Shown one piece after another: positions 17,142 through 25,499 of a DNA stretch of 37,734 nucleotides. The notes beneath the pieces were generated by a model that was not told where the DNA came from, ran no database searches, and saw nothing but the letters and a program-made list of their open reading frames with translations. Each line of letters starts with the position of its first letter. Position 1 is the stretch's first letter. Location of the stretch: assembly GCA_000768855.1 (NCBI GenBank), contig JRAN01000007.1, forward strand, positions 39,373 through 77,106, in the 5' to 3' direction. The position numbers and the translations under genes were made by a program. Source of the stretch: Porphyromonadaceae bacterium COT-184 OH4590 (GTDB taxonomy: Bacteria; Bacteroidota; Bacteroidia; Bacteroidales; Paludibacteraceae).

Positions 17142-19070
17142 ATGAAACGACATTTTCATTTTATAATATGCTTATTATTAAGCGTATGTGCCGTTGCACA
17201 AAATTATCCCATTAAAAACATAGATGGCACAGACTATTATGTTTATACAGTAGAGCCAAGTGAAGGTCTCTATCGTATAAGTAAAAAATTCAATGTTTTA
17301 CAGTCAGACATCTATAAAGCCAACCCTGGAGTAAACGAAGGACTAAAAGCAGGACAAACTTTATATATCCCTGTTAGTAAAAAAAATACAGACATACAAA
17401 ACAACACAACAAAGATTATAGAACATCAAGTAGTAGCCAAAGAGACTCTATTCTCTATCAGCAAAATGTATGGAGTGGAGCAAAGTGAGATACTCCGATT
17501 AAACCCTGATATAGAAAAAAATATTATCAAAGTAGGACAGGTTATAAAGATACCGGTATCGGATACGAGCAAATCAAAAACACAAGAGAATGCTATACAA
17601 AAAATAAATGAAAGGCAAACGGAACTTAAAACCGCTAAAAAAGAGCAACAGCCACCCCAAACAAAGAAAAAGTTTGTTACATACGAGGTAAAGAAAAAGA
17701 AAGAGACACTATATAGCATAAGCAAACAGTTTGGTGTATCTATAAACGAAATCATAGAAGCCAATCCTTATGTACAAAATGGAATTAAAAAAGGAGATAT
17801 TTTGCAAATACCTATAATAGAAGAGAATATACCGAAAAATTCGAATGGTGACCTAATACATATTGTCAAACCTAAAGAGACTGTATATGGTATAAGCAAA
17901 CAGTATAATATAGCGCACGAAGAGCTTCTAAAAAACAATCCACAACTGCAAAACGGACTAAAAACAGGTGATACTATTGTGCTATATGTCAAAGCCAAAG
18001 AGCAATATGATAAAACAAATGAAGAAAACCTTTTTAATGGTGAGATAAACAAAACCTATAAAGTGGTGTATCTATTGCCTTTCTCTGCCGAAAACAATAC
18101 CAATACAACAAATATAGACCGTTTTATAGAGTTTTATAGAGGTTCACTCATTGCAATGGAAAAAGTAAAAGAGAGAGGTATATCCTTAGACATATATACA
18201 TTTGATACTCAGCTAGGTACATCTAAAGTTCAAGATATTCTAAAAAATAAGATACCCCAAGATATTGATATGATAATAGGACCCGCATATCCCGATCAAG
18301 TATCTTTGGTGGCAAGTTATGCGCGGAAAAACAATGTTATTCAAGTAGTTCCATTTACTTCACAAATAAAAAGTGCAGATAAATTTGATTTACAATATCA
18401 ATTCAATCCCTCTTCAAGTGATTTGGACATAGTTGTAATAAACGATATATTAGAGGATTATAAAAGCAACAATATATTTTTCATAAACTTCGATAGCAAA
18501 GAAAAAAAATCTTATCAATTACCTGAAAGATTCGAAAAAGTTGCAAAGGCAAATGGAGTTAAGTATGTAAAACTCAATGCCTCATCTATCACAAGCGACC
18601 AGATAGCATACCTAAACCGAAATCCCAAAAGTTTGATTATACTCTCTGCCTGCGACACACAGGAGTTTAAGGCATTTACCAACTCTCTAAATTCTGATTT
18701 AAAAGATTTCACCTTCATCACCGATACAGATATCTTTAACTTTGCAAAAGAAGATAATATACTGAAAGGCAAGAATTTTCTCACATATTCGTTGTTCAAT
18801 GTTGCTCCTACAAGCAAATATTTATCTTCGTATAATGATTATTTTACTGCCAGAAACCAAACACATATACCAAATTACGATTTATTGGGCTACGATTTGA
18901 CATTATATTTCTGTACAGCTCTAACAGCTGACAGGCGGCTCAATTTCAGTTCGGATATATCTTTACAGCAATCCACATTCAATTTCACAAAACAAAACAG
19001 CGGATTTATAAACAAAGGTTGTTTTATATATCATCTAAGCAACAATAATTTAAGCATAGAAAAATTATGA
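17142..19070 (+). CDS. Exported protein with four LysM repeats and a periplasmic-binding-protein-like domain
   Basis: A 642-residue protein with a signal peptide (1 to about 20, MKRHFHFIICLLLSVCAVAQ). Four LysM modules follow, at about 28-74, 88-134, 176-226 and 236-284, each with the pattern T/S-L/V-Y/F-x-I-S-K...N...GL/K-x-GQ/D-x-L/I-x-I/V. A Lys/Gln-rich linker separates repeats 2 and 3. Residues about 306-640 resemble a type 1 periplasmic binding fold (YLLPFSAENN, then a MIIGPAYPDQVSLVASYA loop). The expected role is peptidoglycan-bound envelope function; the ligand of the binding-protein domain is not known, and in related proteins the fold may be structural. This architecture is common in Bacteroidota. 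It is followed 51 bases later by nadC. Confidence 0.85.
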   Translation: MKRHFHFIICLLLSVCAVAQNYPIKNIDGTDYYVYTVEPSEGLYRISKKFNVLQSDIYKANPGVNEGLKAGQTLYIPVSKKNTDIQNNTTKIIEHQVVAKETLFSISKMYGVEQSEILRLNPDIEKNIIKVGQVIKIPVSDTSKSKTQENAIQKINERQTELKTAKKEQQPPQTKKKFVTYEVKKKKETLYSISKQFGVSINEIIEANPYVQNGIKKGDILQIPIIEENIPKNSNGDLIHIVKPKETVYGISKQYNIAHEELLKNNPQLQNGLKTGDTIVLYVKAKEQYDKTNEENLFNGEINKTYKVVYLLPFSAENNTNTTNIDRFIEFYRGSLIAMEKVKERGISLDIYTFDTQLGTSKVQDILKNKIPQDIDMIIGPAYPDQVSLVASYARKNNVIQVVPFTSQIKSADKFDLQYQFNPSSSDLDIVVINDILEDYKSNNIFFINFDSKEKKSYQLPERFEKVAKANGVKYVKLNASSITSDQIAYLNRNPKSLIILSACDTQEFKAFTNSLNSDLKDFTFITDTDIFNFAKEDNILKGKNFLTYSLFNVAPTSKYLSSYNDYFTARNQTHIPNYDLLGYDLTLYFCTALTADRRLNFSSDISLQQSTFNFTKQNSGFINKGCFIYHLSNNNLSIEKL

Positions 19071-19121
19071 ATTATCAAACCTTTGTAAGCAATATTTCCC
19101 CAAAACAATAGCAAGTATCTT

Positions 19122-19955
19122 ATGCTCGAAAATAATATAAAAAATTGGTTTTTAGAAGATATAGGCACTGGCGACCACTCTACGCTTAGCTGTATTCCCA
19201 AAGATGCAATGGGCAAATCGCGTCTGATAATAAAAGATACGGGAGTGATAGCTGGTGTTGAGGTTGCCCGCAAGGTCTTTTCTGCTTTTGACAGTACGCT
19301 GAAAATGACCCAATTTATCAGTGATGGTAGTGAAGTAAAACCTGGTAATATAGTATTTGAGGTAGAGGGCAAAATACATTCATTGCTACAAACAGAACGT
19401 CTCATGCTCAATATAATGCAGAGAATGAGCGGTATAGCTACTCGTACTCGCGAATATATACAACTCATCGAAGGCACAAAAGCACGTATACTCGATACTC
19501 GCAAAACTACTCCCGGACTACGAGATCTCGAAAAAAAAGCAGTACTTATCGGTGGTGGTTGCAACCACCGCTTTGGGCTATATGATATGATAATGCTCAA
19601 AGACAACCACATCGACTTTGCAGGTGGCATACCACAAGCTATTGAGCAAGCAAATGCATATCTTAGTGAGCGTGGTTTGAATTTGAAGATAGAGATAGAA
19701 GTTCGTAACCTCGACGAACTCGACCAAGTAATTACCAAAGGCGGTGTACAGCGTATAATGCTCGACAACTTCACCGTCGTCGACACTCGCCGTGCGGTAG
19801 AACTTATAAACGGACGTTTCGAAACAGAGTCATCAGGCGGTATCACAAAAGAGACTATTCGCAGCTATGCCCTTACAGGTGTAGATTACATATCAGTGGG
19901 AGCACTAACCCACTCTGTCAAAAGCCTTGATATGAGCTTTAAAGCTGTAAAGTAA
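19122..19955 (+). CDS. nadC: Nicotinate-nucleotide pyrophosphorylase (carboxylating), quinolinate phosphoribosyltransferase
   Basis: A 277-residue QPRTase that converts quinolinate and PRPP to nicotinate mononucleotide in de novo NAD synthesis. Diagnostic segments are MQRMSGIATRTREY, ILDTRKTTPGLRDLEKKAV (phosphoribosyl/quinolinate-binding Arg and Lys residues), GGGCNHRFGLYDMIMLKDNH and the C-terminal VDYISVGALTHSVKSLDMS. The length is typical. nadA and nadB are not adjacent. The 3' end holds one copy of a 12-base direct repeat whose partner lies beyond the leucine-rich-repeat remnant. Confidence 0.94.
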   Translation: MLENNIKNWFLEDIGTGDHSTLSCIPKDAMGKSRLIIKDTGVIAGVEVARKVFSAFDSTLKMTQFISDGSEVKPGNIVFEVEGKIHSLLQTERLMLNIMQRMSGIATRTREYIQLIEGTKARILDTRKTTPGLRDLEKKAVLIGGGCNHRFGLYDMIMLKDNHIDFAGGIPQAIEQANAYLSERGLNLKIEIEVRNLDELDQVITKGGVQRIMLDNFTVVDTRRAVELINGRFETESSGGITKETIRSYALTGVDYISVGALTHSVKSLDMSFKAVK

Positions 19956-20000
19956 CACTCAAACACCGATACCCCAATCGCGCTCTCATTGCTACCTACA

Positions 20001-20417
20001 ATGAAAGTCTATTTAGACATAACGGCTTTTGAGTGTAATCATAACAAAGTAACCGGATTAGATGTTTCTCAAAACACGGTATTGAAAACATTACTTTGCC
20101 ACAACAACTTGATTACCTCTTTGGATATAAACCAAAACACGGCGTTGAAAAAGTTAGTCTGCTATGGCAACAACTTAAACAATCTGGCAATAGACGATAT
20201 ATACTGTGCCTTGTATGCAAAGCAACCTGCCAATTATGCAAGAATATCTACTGTTTTCAACTCTACTTCTCCCAATCATGCGGTAGTAATGGCAATCAAC
20301 AAACAGAACGCAATAGATAAGGGTTGGAAAATGTAGTATTGGAGCAGTGACACCGGTATTCCTGTTATTCGTGAATGTATATTTGTGGAGGTCGTATATA
20401 ACAGTGTCAAAACTTAG
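20001..20417 (+). pseudogene. Remnant of a BspA-type leucine-rich-repeat protein, with in-frame amber codon
   Basis: The frame from ATG 20001 encodes 2.5 copies of a Bacteroidota LRR (NHNKVTGLDVSQNTVLKTLLC, then HNNLITSLDINQNTALKKLVC). The C-terminal cap of such proteins follows (IDDIYCALYAKQPAN ... NKQNAIDKGWKM). A TAG at 20334-20336 falls where family members usually continue, and the frame stays open behind it for 26 more codons (YWSSDTGIPVIRECIFVE...) to a TAG at 20415-20417. The 5' part of the gene is gone: the frame runs straight back into the nadC stop, with no signal peptide. It looks like the decayed 3' end of a larger surface LRR gene. That the remnant is non-functional is inferred. 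Confidence 0.7.
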
Positions 20418-20470
20418 TTTCAAACTATGCTGAGTGTAGGTTTTGTAAGTAAAAAAGCAAATGACATAGC

Positions 20471-20501
20471 TAATTTCTTTTTACGACGTAAAAAGAAATT
20501 A
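20471..20501. repeat. 31-base perfect palindrome
   Basis: The left arm taatttctttttacg (20471-20485), one central base A, and the right arm 20487-20501 are exact reverse complements. As RNA this would fold into a 13-bp stem with a 5-base loop. No T-run follows on the + strand; the minus strand has only a short mixed run, so terminator function for the LRR remnant or thioesterase is possible but unproven. Confidence 0.8.
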
Positions 20502-20599
20502 AGGAGTATTCTGAAAAGATGCCCTTTTTTAATGTATGAATTAAGGAATTAAATTCCTACATTCTCCCACCACTCTGTCAATTGGCTCTAAAAAACAAA

Positions 20600-20992
20600 T
20601 CACCGCTTCCTTTTGACCTTCGTCATAAACCGTTCGCTATCGACGATAGCACGCGTATGAGTACTGTTACCTATAGCACCACATTGGTCGAATACCTCCG
20701 CCTCGAATGTAAGGAAACGTCCGTTGTCGCTGATAGCCTTAAGCTCGGTACGAACGGTAATACTCATACCTTCGGGCGTGGCATCGGTGTGGTTAACACT
20801 TATGTATGTGCCTACGGTAGTTTTACCCTCATCGAGCAGAGAGGCAACACTCTGTGCGGCAGTTCGCTCTATCTCAGCTATCATTGTTGGTGTCGAGAAA
20901 ACATCTATAGAACCACTACCCACATGGCTTGCCAACATTTCGGATGTTACACTGAAAGTACGTTCGTTTTTTATTCCTATCTTTATATTCAT
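20600..20992 (-). CDS. Hot-dog fold thioesterase, FlK-like
   Basis: A 130-residue protein resembling the fluoroacetyl-CoA thioesterase-like (FlK) branch of hot-dog thioesterases, which hydrolyse short acyl-CoAs. Segments seen are SGSIDVFSTPTMIAEIERTAA (Thr and Glu candidates), then TYISVNHTDATPEG with a likely catalytic His. The length is typical for single-domain members. The natural acyl-CoA is unknown; fluoroacetate specificity should not be assumed. It is transcribed divergently from the ETF:QO-EtfBA operon, and its leader probably contains the 19-bp hairpin at 21076-21130. Confidence 0.82.
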   Translation of the reverse strand: MNIKIGIKNERTFSVTSEMLASHVGSGSIDVFSTPTMIAEIERTAAQSVASLLDEGKTTVGTYISVNHTDATPEGMSITVRTELKAISDNGRFLTFEAEVFDQCGAIGNSTHTRAIVDSERFMTKVKRKR

Positions 20993-21075
20993 CTCAAAAT
21001 AAAGTTGTTAATAAATTTCGTTTTTTAGACTAAAAAATTATACTATTCCCCTGTTTTAGGCAAATATTCAACTAC

Positions 21076-21130
21076 TGTTTTTTGATGGTTTTTGAAAATT
21101 TTATTAATTTACAAAAACCATCAAAAAACA
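21076..21130 (-). repeat. 19-bp perfect inverted repeat with 17-base loop
   Basis: The right arm caaaaaccatcaaaaaaca (21112-21130) is the exact reverse complement of 21076-21094; the spacer 21095-21111 is A/T only. If the thioesterase transcript starts near 21155, as its -7 motif suggests, this lies in its 5' untranslated region as a strong stem-loop. On the + strand it is about 115 bases upstream of the ETF:QO -7 element. Confidence 0.85.
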
Positions 21131-21160
21131 ATACATTGTAATCTCTAAATATAAGAGACA

Positions 21161-21168
21161 CAAAGGTA
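21161..21168 (-). promoter_or_regulatory. Candidate -7 element of the thioesterase gene
   Basis: The minus strand reads TACCTTTG, a canonical Bacteroidota -7 element, 168 bases upstream of the thioesterase ATG. No clear -33 TTTG was found. It implies a leader long enough to include the 19-bp hairpin. Confidence 0.45.
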
Positions 21169-21246
21169 GTGCTTTTTTGCTGAATATTAACATCCATTAT
21201 TTTACTGATTTACTATATTTTTCAGACAATAATTCCATTTTTTTTG

Positions 21247-21254
21247 TACCTTTG
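21247..21254 (+). promoter_or_regulatory. Candidate -7 element of the ETF:QO-EtfBA operon
   Basis: TACCTTTG, canonical -7 match, 137 bases before the ATG at 21392. The -33 region is T-rich but lacks an exact TTTG. The long leader contains no obvious open frame. Confidence 0.5.
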
Positions 21255-21391
21255 TATGTCAATTTGGGCTAAAAGACGTTAATATGTTCCAAGCAATAAA
21301 AATTATTATTAATTTTGTTTGCTTTTGGGTCAATTACAACTAAACCAAATCGAAAAAATAAGTAAATAAAAATTAAATCTTGAATTAATAA

Positions 21392-23056
21392 ATGAACAAC
21401 ACCGTCAAAACAGATGTTTTAATCATTGGCGCCGGTCCTTCGGGGTTGGCTACAGCTATTCATCTTGCCGATTTGCTCAAAGCCAAAGGTATCGAAAAGC
21501 AGATACTCGTTGTGGACAAGGGGCAGTCGGTAGGGTCGCATATTTTGTCGGGAGCGGTAATCAAGCCCCAAGCGTTTAGGGAGTTGCTGCCCGACGTCAA
21601 TTTCGATGAAATACCTTTCGACAGTCGCGTATCGAGCGACGATATGTATCTGCTGCAAGAGAAAGGAGGCAGTATTAAGATGCCGTTTCATCCGCCGTAT
21701 ATGAACAACGACGGCAACTATTGTGCCTCACTTGCCGAAATATGTCGTTTTCTCGCTGCCAAAGCCACTGAAAAAGGTGTAGAGATATACCCCGGCTTTG
21801 CCATTAGCGATATTATCTACAACGAAAAGGGCGATGTAGCAGGTGCCAAATGTATCGACACAGGTATCGACCACCACGGCAATAAACTCGAAAACTTTGT
21901 AGAAGGCACTCGTATAGAAGCGGCATTGACTATCTTCGCCGAAGGCACACGCGGTAGCCTTACCAAAAAACTTGTTGCCAAGAAAAACCTTGCTCAGGGA
22001 AAAAACCCACAGATTTATTCACTTGGTATAAAAGAATTGTTCAGCGTACCCGAAGGCACTATCAAGCCGGGTGAGGTGTATCACACTATGGGCTTCCCTG
22101 CAATGAACGATAATGTGTTTGGTGGCGGTTTCATCTATGGTCTCAAAGACAACAAGGTGGCTCTCGGTCTCGTACTTGGGCTCGACTTTGTCGACCCTAC
22201 CTACGACGTTTTCCGTGCGTTTCAGATTTGGAAGACACACCCATTTGTGGAAAAATTCGTAAAAAATGGCAGACTGCTCGAATACGGAGCCAAGACACTG
22301 CCCGAAGGCGGTTATTATTCGTTGATAAAATATTACACCAACAACGCAATGATAGTGGGCGACTCTGCAGGTTTCCTCGTTATGCCTGCTCTTAAAGGTA
22401 TTCATCTTGCAGTATATTCGGGTATGTCGGCTGCTAAGACTGCTTGCGATGCTTTTGTGGCGAACAATTTTACCGAAGAGGTGCTCAAAAACTACGAACA
22501 GTATATAAAACAATCACCTATTTACAAAGAGATGTACAAGTGTCGTAACTTCCGTCAAGGTTTTTCAAAAGGAACCTTAGCTGGAATATTTAACTTTGGC
22601 ACTCAAATACTTACAGGTGGAGCAGGTTTTGTCGGCAAACTCTCCACACATGACGACCACAGTTATACCAAACCAATAAATGAGACTAAGAAACCGCTTT
22701 TCAAAGACAAGTCCGAGCGTTATCCAATCGACAAGCCATATAACTTCAACAAAGCCGACGATGTATTCTATTCTGGCACACACCACGATGAGGATCAAAT
22801 CGTTCATCTACAAATAACAGCCGATATAGAATATTATTCAAAAGAAAATATCCTAAAGTATGGTGCACCGGCTCAATATTACTGTCCTGCCGAAGTTTAT
22901 GAACTTCATACGGACAAAAATACAGGTCATCAGGAGATGCGTATTCACGCTGAAAACTGTGTTCACTGCAAAACATGTGACATCAAAGAACCAAATGGAG
23001 CCATCACGTGGAATGTACCAAATGGAGGCAACGGACCAGATTATAAATATATGTAA
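21392..23056 (+). CDS. Electron transfer flavoprotein:quinone oxidoreductase (ETF-QO/FixC family)
   Basis: A 554-residue flavoprotein that passes electrons from reduced ETF to the membrane quinone pool. The N-terminal FAD-binding motif is DVLIIGAGPSGLATA (about 8-22). The middle part has the family's TIFAEGTRGSLTKKL and NAMIVGDSAGFLVMPALKGIH. The C-terminal [4Fe-4S] cluster ligands are Cys498, Cys523, Cys526 and Cys529 (CPAEVYE ... NCVHCKTCDI). The length matches full-size ETF-QO rather than the shorter FixC. It precedes the EtfBA fusion by 46 bases, so donor and acceptor are probably co-transcribed. The ETF-linked dehydrogenase is not in the window. Confidence 0.92.
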   Translation: MNNTVKTDVLIIGAGPSGLATAIHLADLLKAKGIEKQILVVDKGQSVGSHILSGAVIKPQAFRELLPDVNFDEIPFDSRVSSDDMYLLQEKGGSIKMPFHPPYMNNDGNYCASLAEICRFLAAKATEKGVEIYPGFAISDIIYNEKGDVAGAKCIDTGIDHHGNKLENFVEGTRIEAALTIFAEGTRGSLTKKLVAKKNLAQGKNPQIYSLGIKELFSVPEGTIKPGEVYHTMGFPAMNDNVFGGGFIYGLKDNKVALGLVLGLDFVDPTYDVFRAFQIWKTHPFVEKFVKNGRLLEYGAKTLPEGGYYSLIKYYTNNAMIVGDSAGFLVMPALKGIHLAVYSGMSAAKTACDAFVANNFTEEVLKNYEQYIKQSPIYKEMYKCRNFRQGFSKGTLAGIFNFGTQILTGGAGFVGKLSTHDDHSYTKPINETKKPLFKDKSERYPIDKPYNFNKADDVFYSGTHHDEDQIVHLQITADIEYYSKENILKYGAPAQYYCPAEVYELHTDKNTGHQEMRIHAENCVHCKTCDIKEPNGAITWNVPNGGNGPDYKYM

Positions 23057-23102
23057 TCCAATTTTTATTAATCATCAAAAAAGATAAAATCAGATAATTT
23101 AT

Positions 23103-25049
23103 ATGGCATTAACAATCATATCATTAATAAAACAGGTACCGTTGCCATCAGAGATGCGTATGGGTGATGACGGACTGATGGATAGAACCAAAGCCAAATC
23201 TATCATCAATATCGACTGTCAATTTGGACTTGAAGCAGGTCTTCAGCTGAAGAAAAAATATCCCGATGCGCGTATGATAGCTTGCTCTATGGGACCTGCA
23301 TCATTCGAGAATGCTCTAAAAACAGCTATTTCAATGGGTTACGATGAAGCATATCTTTTGAGCGACCGTAAGCTCGGTGGCTCCGACACCTACGCCACAG
23401 GGCTTTCGCTATCGACAATGCTCCGTCAAATGGGTTTTTCTAAAGACTCAAAAGAACCATTTGTTATAGTTGCCGGCAGACAGACCTCCGATGGCGATAC
23501 GGCACATGTTCCCTCACAAGTAGCCGAAGCACTCGGCATACCACAAGCCACATTTGTAGAGCGTATCGAGGCAAACGATGACGGCACTATCACAGCACGC
23601 CGTATTATAGAGGGTGGTTATCAGATGTTGAAACTTCAAATGCCTTGCGTTATTTCGTTCACTCCCACAGGTATCAAACCTCGCAAGCCATCGCTGCTTG
23701 GAGCTATAAAAGCTAACCACTCCAAAGTAGCAATCAAATCGGTAGATGACATCGGTATGTCCGAAGAGGCTCAGAAGTTGATAGGTATCAACGGCTCACC
23801 AACTATTGTGGCTGGTATCGAAAATATAGAGTCCGACCGTCCGCCTGTGGTAATGGCATCTGGTAATAACCAAGACCAACTCGTCGATTCGCTAATCGAG
23901 AATATCAAAAAAGGCGGTAACACATTAGTAAAAAAAGAAGCAAAAGAGAAAAAAGAGGTTGATACCGCAGGATTTGAGATAGTCGATTTGCGTGGCGACA
24001 ACAAAGGTATTCTCACTTGGGCAGAAGTAGTAGGCGGAAAAATAGCTCGTCCGTCGATAGAGTTGCTCACCCCCGCACGTCATTTAGCCGAACAGCTCGG
24101 CGGAGATACCAAAATCACTACCGTGCTTATCGGTAAAAATGTTCGTCCACTGGCTCAAACGCTATTCGAGCACGGCTCCGACCACGTCTTAGTAGTCGAA
24201 AACGACAAACTCGAAGAGTATCTGATACTTCCTTTTGCCGAAATCATTACACAAATAATACAAAAGCAGAAACCGGAGATAGCTCTGTTTGCTGCCACCA
24301 CAGCCGGACGCGAGCTCGCTCCACGTATCGGTATGAAAACCGGCTCAGGCGTTACAGCCGACTGTACGGGGCTCGAAATAGGCGATTATATCGACAAGAA
24401 AAACAAACGAATTGTTCGCCCCATACTCCACTCTCGCCGTCCTACTTATGGCGAAAGTAAGTTGGCGACGATTCTCGGTTTTGTCTATCCGCAAATATCT
24501 ACCGCACGCGCAGGCACATTTGCCGTTCCACAACGTATCGAAGGGCGTTCGGGCGAGATATCCGAATTCACTACGGAGCTAAGCCAAGGAACATACAGCA
24601 CTCAGATACTTGAGACTGTCAGAGGCGAAGGCGGTTTGGCATCACTTTTTGAGGCTGACATAATAGTAGCAGGTGGTCGCGGTACTGTAGGCGACGAACT
24701 AAAACTCGTAAAAGAGCTTGCCGAGGCTCTCAAAGCACAGGGACTAAAAGCCGAATGGGCTTGTAGCCGCGTGGTGGTAGATGAGGGTTATGCCGAATAT
24801 GCTCGTCAAATAGGGCAAACTGGCAAAACTGTCCGTCCTAAGGTATATGTGGCAATCGGTATCAGCGGAGCTATACAGCACATCGCAGGTATCAAAGAGT
24901 CGGGCAAAATCATTGCCATCGACCAAAACCCCAAAGCAAGCATCTTCCGTTATGCCGACTTTGGGCTGTGTGGTATGTATCAAGACATTGTACCGGAACT
25001 TATAGAAAAGGTAAAACAAGGATTTACATTCGGTTTGGAAAAAAAATAG
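23103..25049 (+). CDS. Single-chain electron transfer flavoprotein: EtfB-EtfA fusion
   Basis: A 648-residue fusion of both ETF subunits in the order beta then alpha. The EtfB part (about 1-272) starts MALTIISLIKQVPLPSEMR and holds the family signature AGRQTSDGDTAHVPSQVAEA. A charged linker at about 275-289 (KKEAKEKKEVDT) joins the EtfA part. EtfA covers about 290-648, with the FAD-binding C-terminal domain VAGGRGTVGDELKLV, GQTGKTVRPKVYVAIGISGA and IAIDQNPKASIFRYADFG. Normally etfB and etfA are separate genes. It carries electrons from acyl-CoA or other dehydrogenases to the ETF-QO encoded just upstream. No frameshift or stop interrupts the linker, so the fusion looks genuine. A strong terminator follows immediately. 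Confidence 0.93.
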   Translation: MALTIISLIKQVPLPSEMRMGDDGLMDRTKAKSIINIDCQFGLEAGLQLKKKYPDARMIACSMGPASFENALKTAISMGYDEAYLLSDRKLGGSDTYATGLSLSTMLRQMGFSKDSKEPFVIVAGRQTSDGDTAHVPSQVAEALGIPQATFVERIEANDDGTITARRIIEGGYQMLKLQMPCVISFTPTGIKPRKPSLLGAIKANHSKVAIKSVDDIGMSEEAQKLIGINGSPTIVAGIENIESDRPPVVMASGNNQDQLVDSLIENIKKGGNTLVKKEAKEKKEVDTAGFEIVDLRGDNKGILTWAEVVGGKIARPSIELLTPARHLAEQLGGDTKITTVLIGKNVRPLAQTLFEHGSDHVLVVENDKLEEYLILPFAEIITQIIQKQKPEIALFAATTAGRELAPRIGMKTGSGVTADCTGLEIGDYIDKKNKRIVRPILHSRRPTYGESKLATILGFVYPQISTARAGTFAVPQRIEGRSGEISEFTTELSQGTYSTQILETVRGEGGLASLFEADIIVAGGRGTVGDELKLVKELAEALKAQGLKAEWACSRVVVDEGYAEYARQIGQTGKTVRPKVYVAIGISGAIQHIAGIKESGKIIAIDQNPKASIFRYADFGLCGMYQDIVPELIEKVKQGFTFGLEKK

Positions 25050-25052
25050 AAC

Positions 25053-25082
25053 AAAAAGGCATCTTTTTTAAGATGCCTTTTT
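25053..25082 (+). terminator. Rho-independent terminator of the ETF operon
   Basis: A perfect 13-bp stem, aaaaaggcatctt (25053-25065) with aagatgccttttt (25070-25082), a 4-base T loop and a terminal T-run, starting 4 bases after the EtfBA stop. Confidence 0.9.
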
Positions 25083-25455
25083 AATGGATAATTTAAGTAT
25101 AAAGATAATATTAACAAAGCGTTTCCTATAAGTATGGCTACAATAATATACTTCTTTCTTGCAAAAACATTCGGAAAATTGTATTGAAAATAGTATAGCA
25201 TAGCGGAATATAAGTTTTTAAAAAACTTGTATTTTCAATCCATTCTCCCCATTTGGTAAATATGAATTTTTGTTTTATTACTCATATTTTGTTGTAGTAT
25301 CACACAAAAGTGTGTAAAATGTTTTTTTATTGTATTGCAAAGTTATAGAATAATTTTAATATTTAGGGTTCACTAACAAAGGCTTATATAGATGAGATTG
25401 AAAGGCGGAGTAAACAAGCAAAGACCACACCCAAATAAAAAATACATCAACCTAC
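25083..25455. other. Gene-free spacer upstream of the sulfur-relay fusion gene
   Basis: No convincing gene. A minus-strand frame (24980-25201) could encode a 73-residue peptide with one hydrophobic segment, but it runs through the terminator and the EtfBA 3' end and is not credited. A minus-strand TAACTTTG at 25338-25345 has no -33 element or gene behind it. Confidence 0.5.
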
Positions 25456-25496
25456 AAATATTTTCTTTTGGAAAATATTTCTATATGAAATATTTT
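25456..25496. promoter_or_regulatory. Two overlapping perfect palindromes, candidate repressor operator
   Basis: Palindrome 1: aaatattttc (25456-25465), 5-base spacer, gaaaatattt (25471-25480). Palindrome 2: aaaatatttc (25472-25481), 5-base spacer, gaaatatttt (25487-25496). Both have perfect 10-bp arms, and they share the middle half-site. The second ends 3 bases before the -7 element at 25500, so a bound protein would cover the promoter. The MarR gene downstream of the fusion is the natural candidate regulator; that link is inferred. Confidence 0.65.
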
Positions 25497-25499
25497 TTA

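Larger units (their letters stand above)
21029..21391. other. Intergenic control region between thioesterase and ETF:QO genes
   Basis: No gene is seen in these 363 bases. They contain the 19-bp inverted repeat (21076-21130), a minus-strand -7 motif at 21161-21168 (toward the thioesterase) and a plus-strand -7 motif at 21247-21254 (toward ETF:QO). Confidence 0.6.

Noticed and set aside
17142-18060. Tandem DNA repeats
   Set aside because: The repetition is at protein level (four LysM modules) and is explained by the domain structure.
20334-20336. Amber codon read as glutamine (alternative genetic code)
   Set aside because: Other genes in the window end in TAG at natural family ends (gpsA, EtfBA), so TAG works as a stop here.
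21076-21130. Invertible promoter segment
   Set aside because: The 17-base A/T spacer is too short to hold a promoter and no invertase gene is nearby.
24980-25201. Minus-strand frame for a 73-residue peptide with one hydrophobic segment
   Set aside because: It runs through the ETF operon terminator and into the EtfBA coding region; the upstream minus-strand -7 motif (25338-25345) has no -33 element and is 130 bases away. Most likely a shadow frame.
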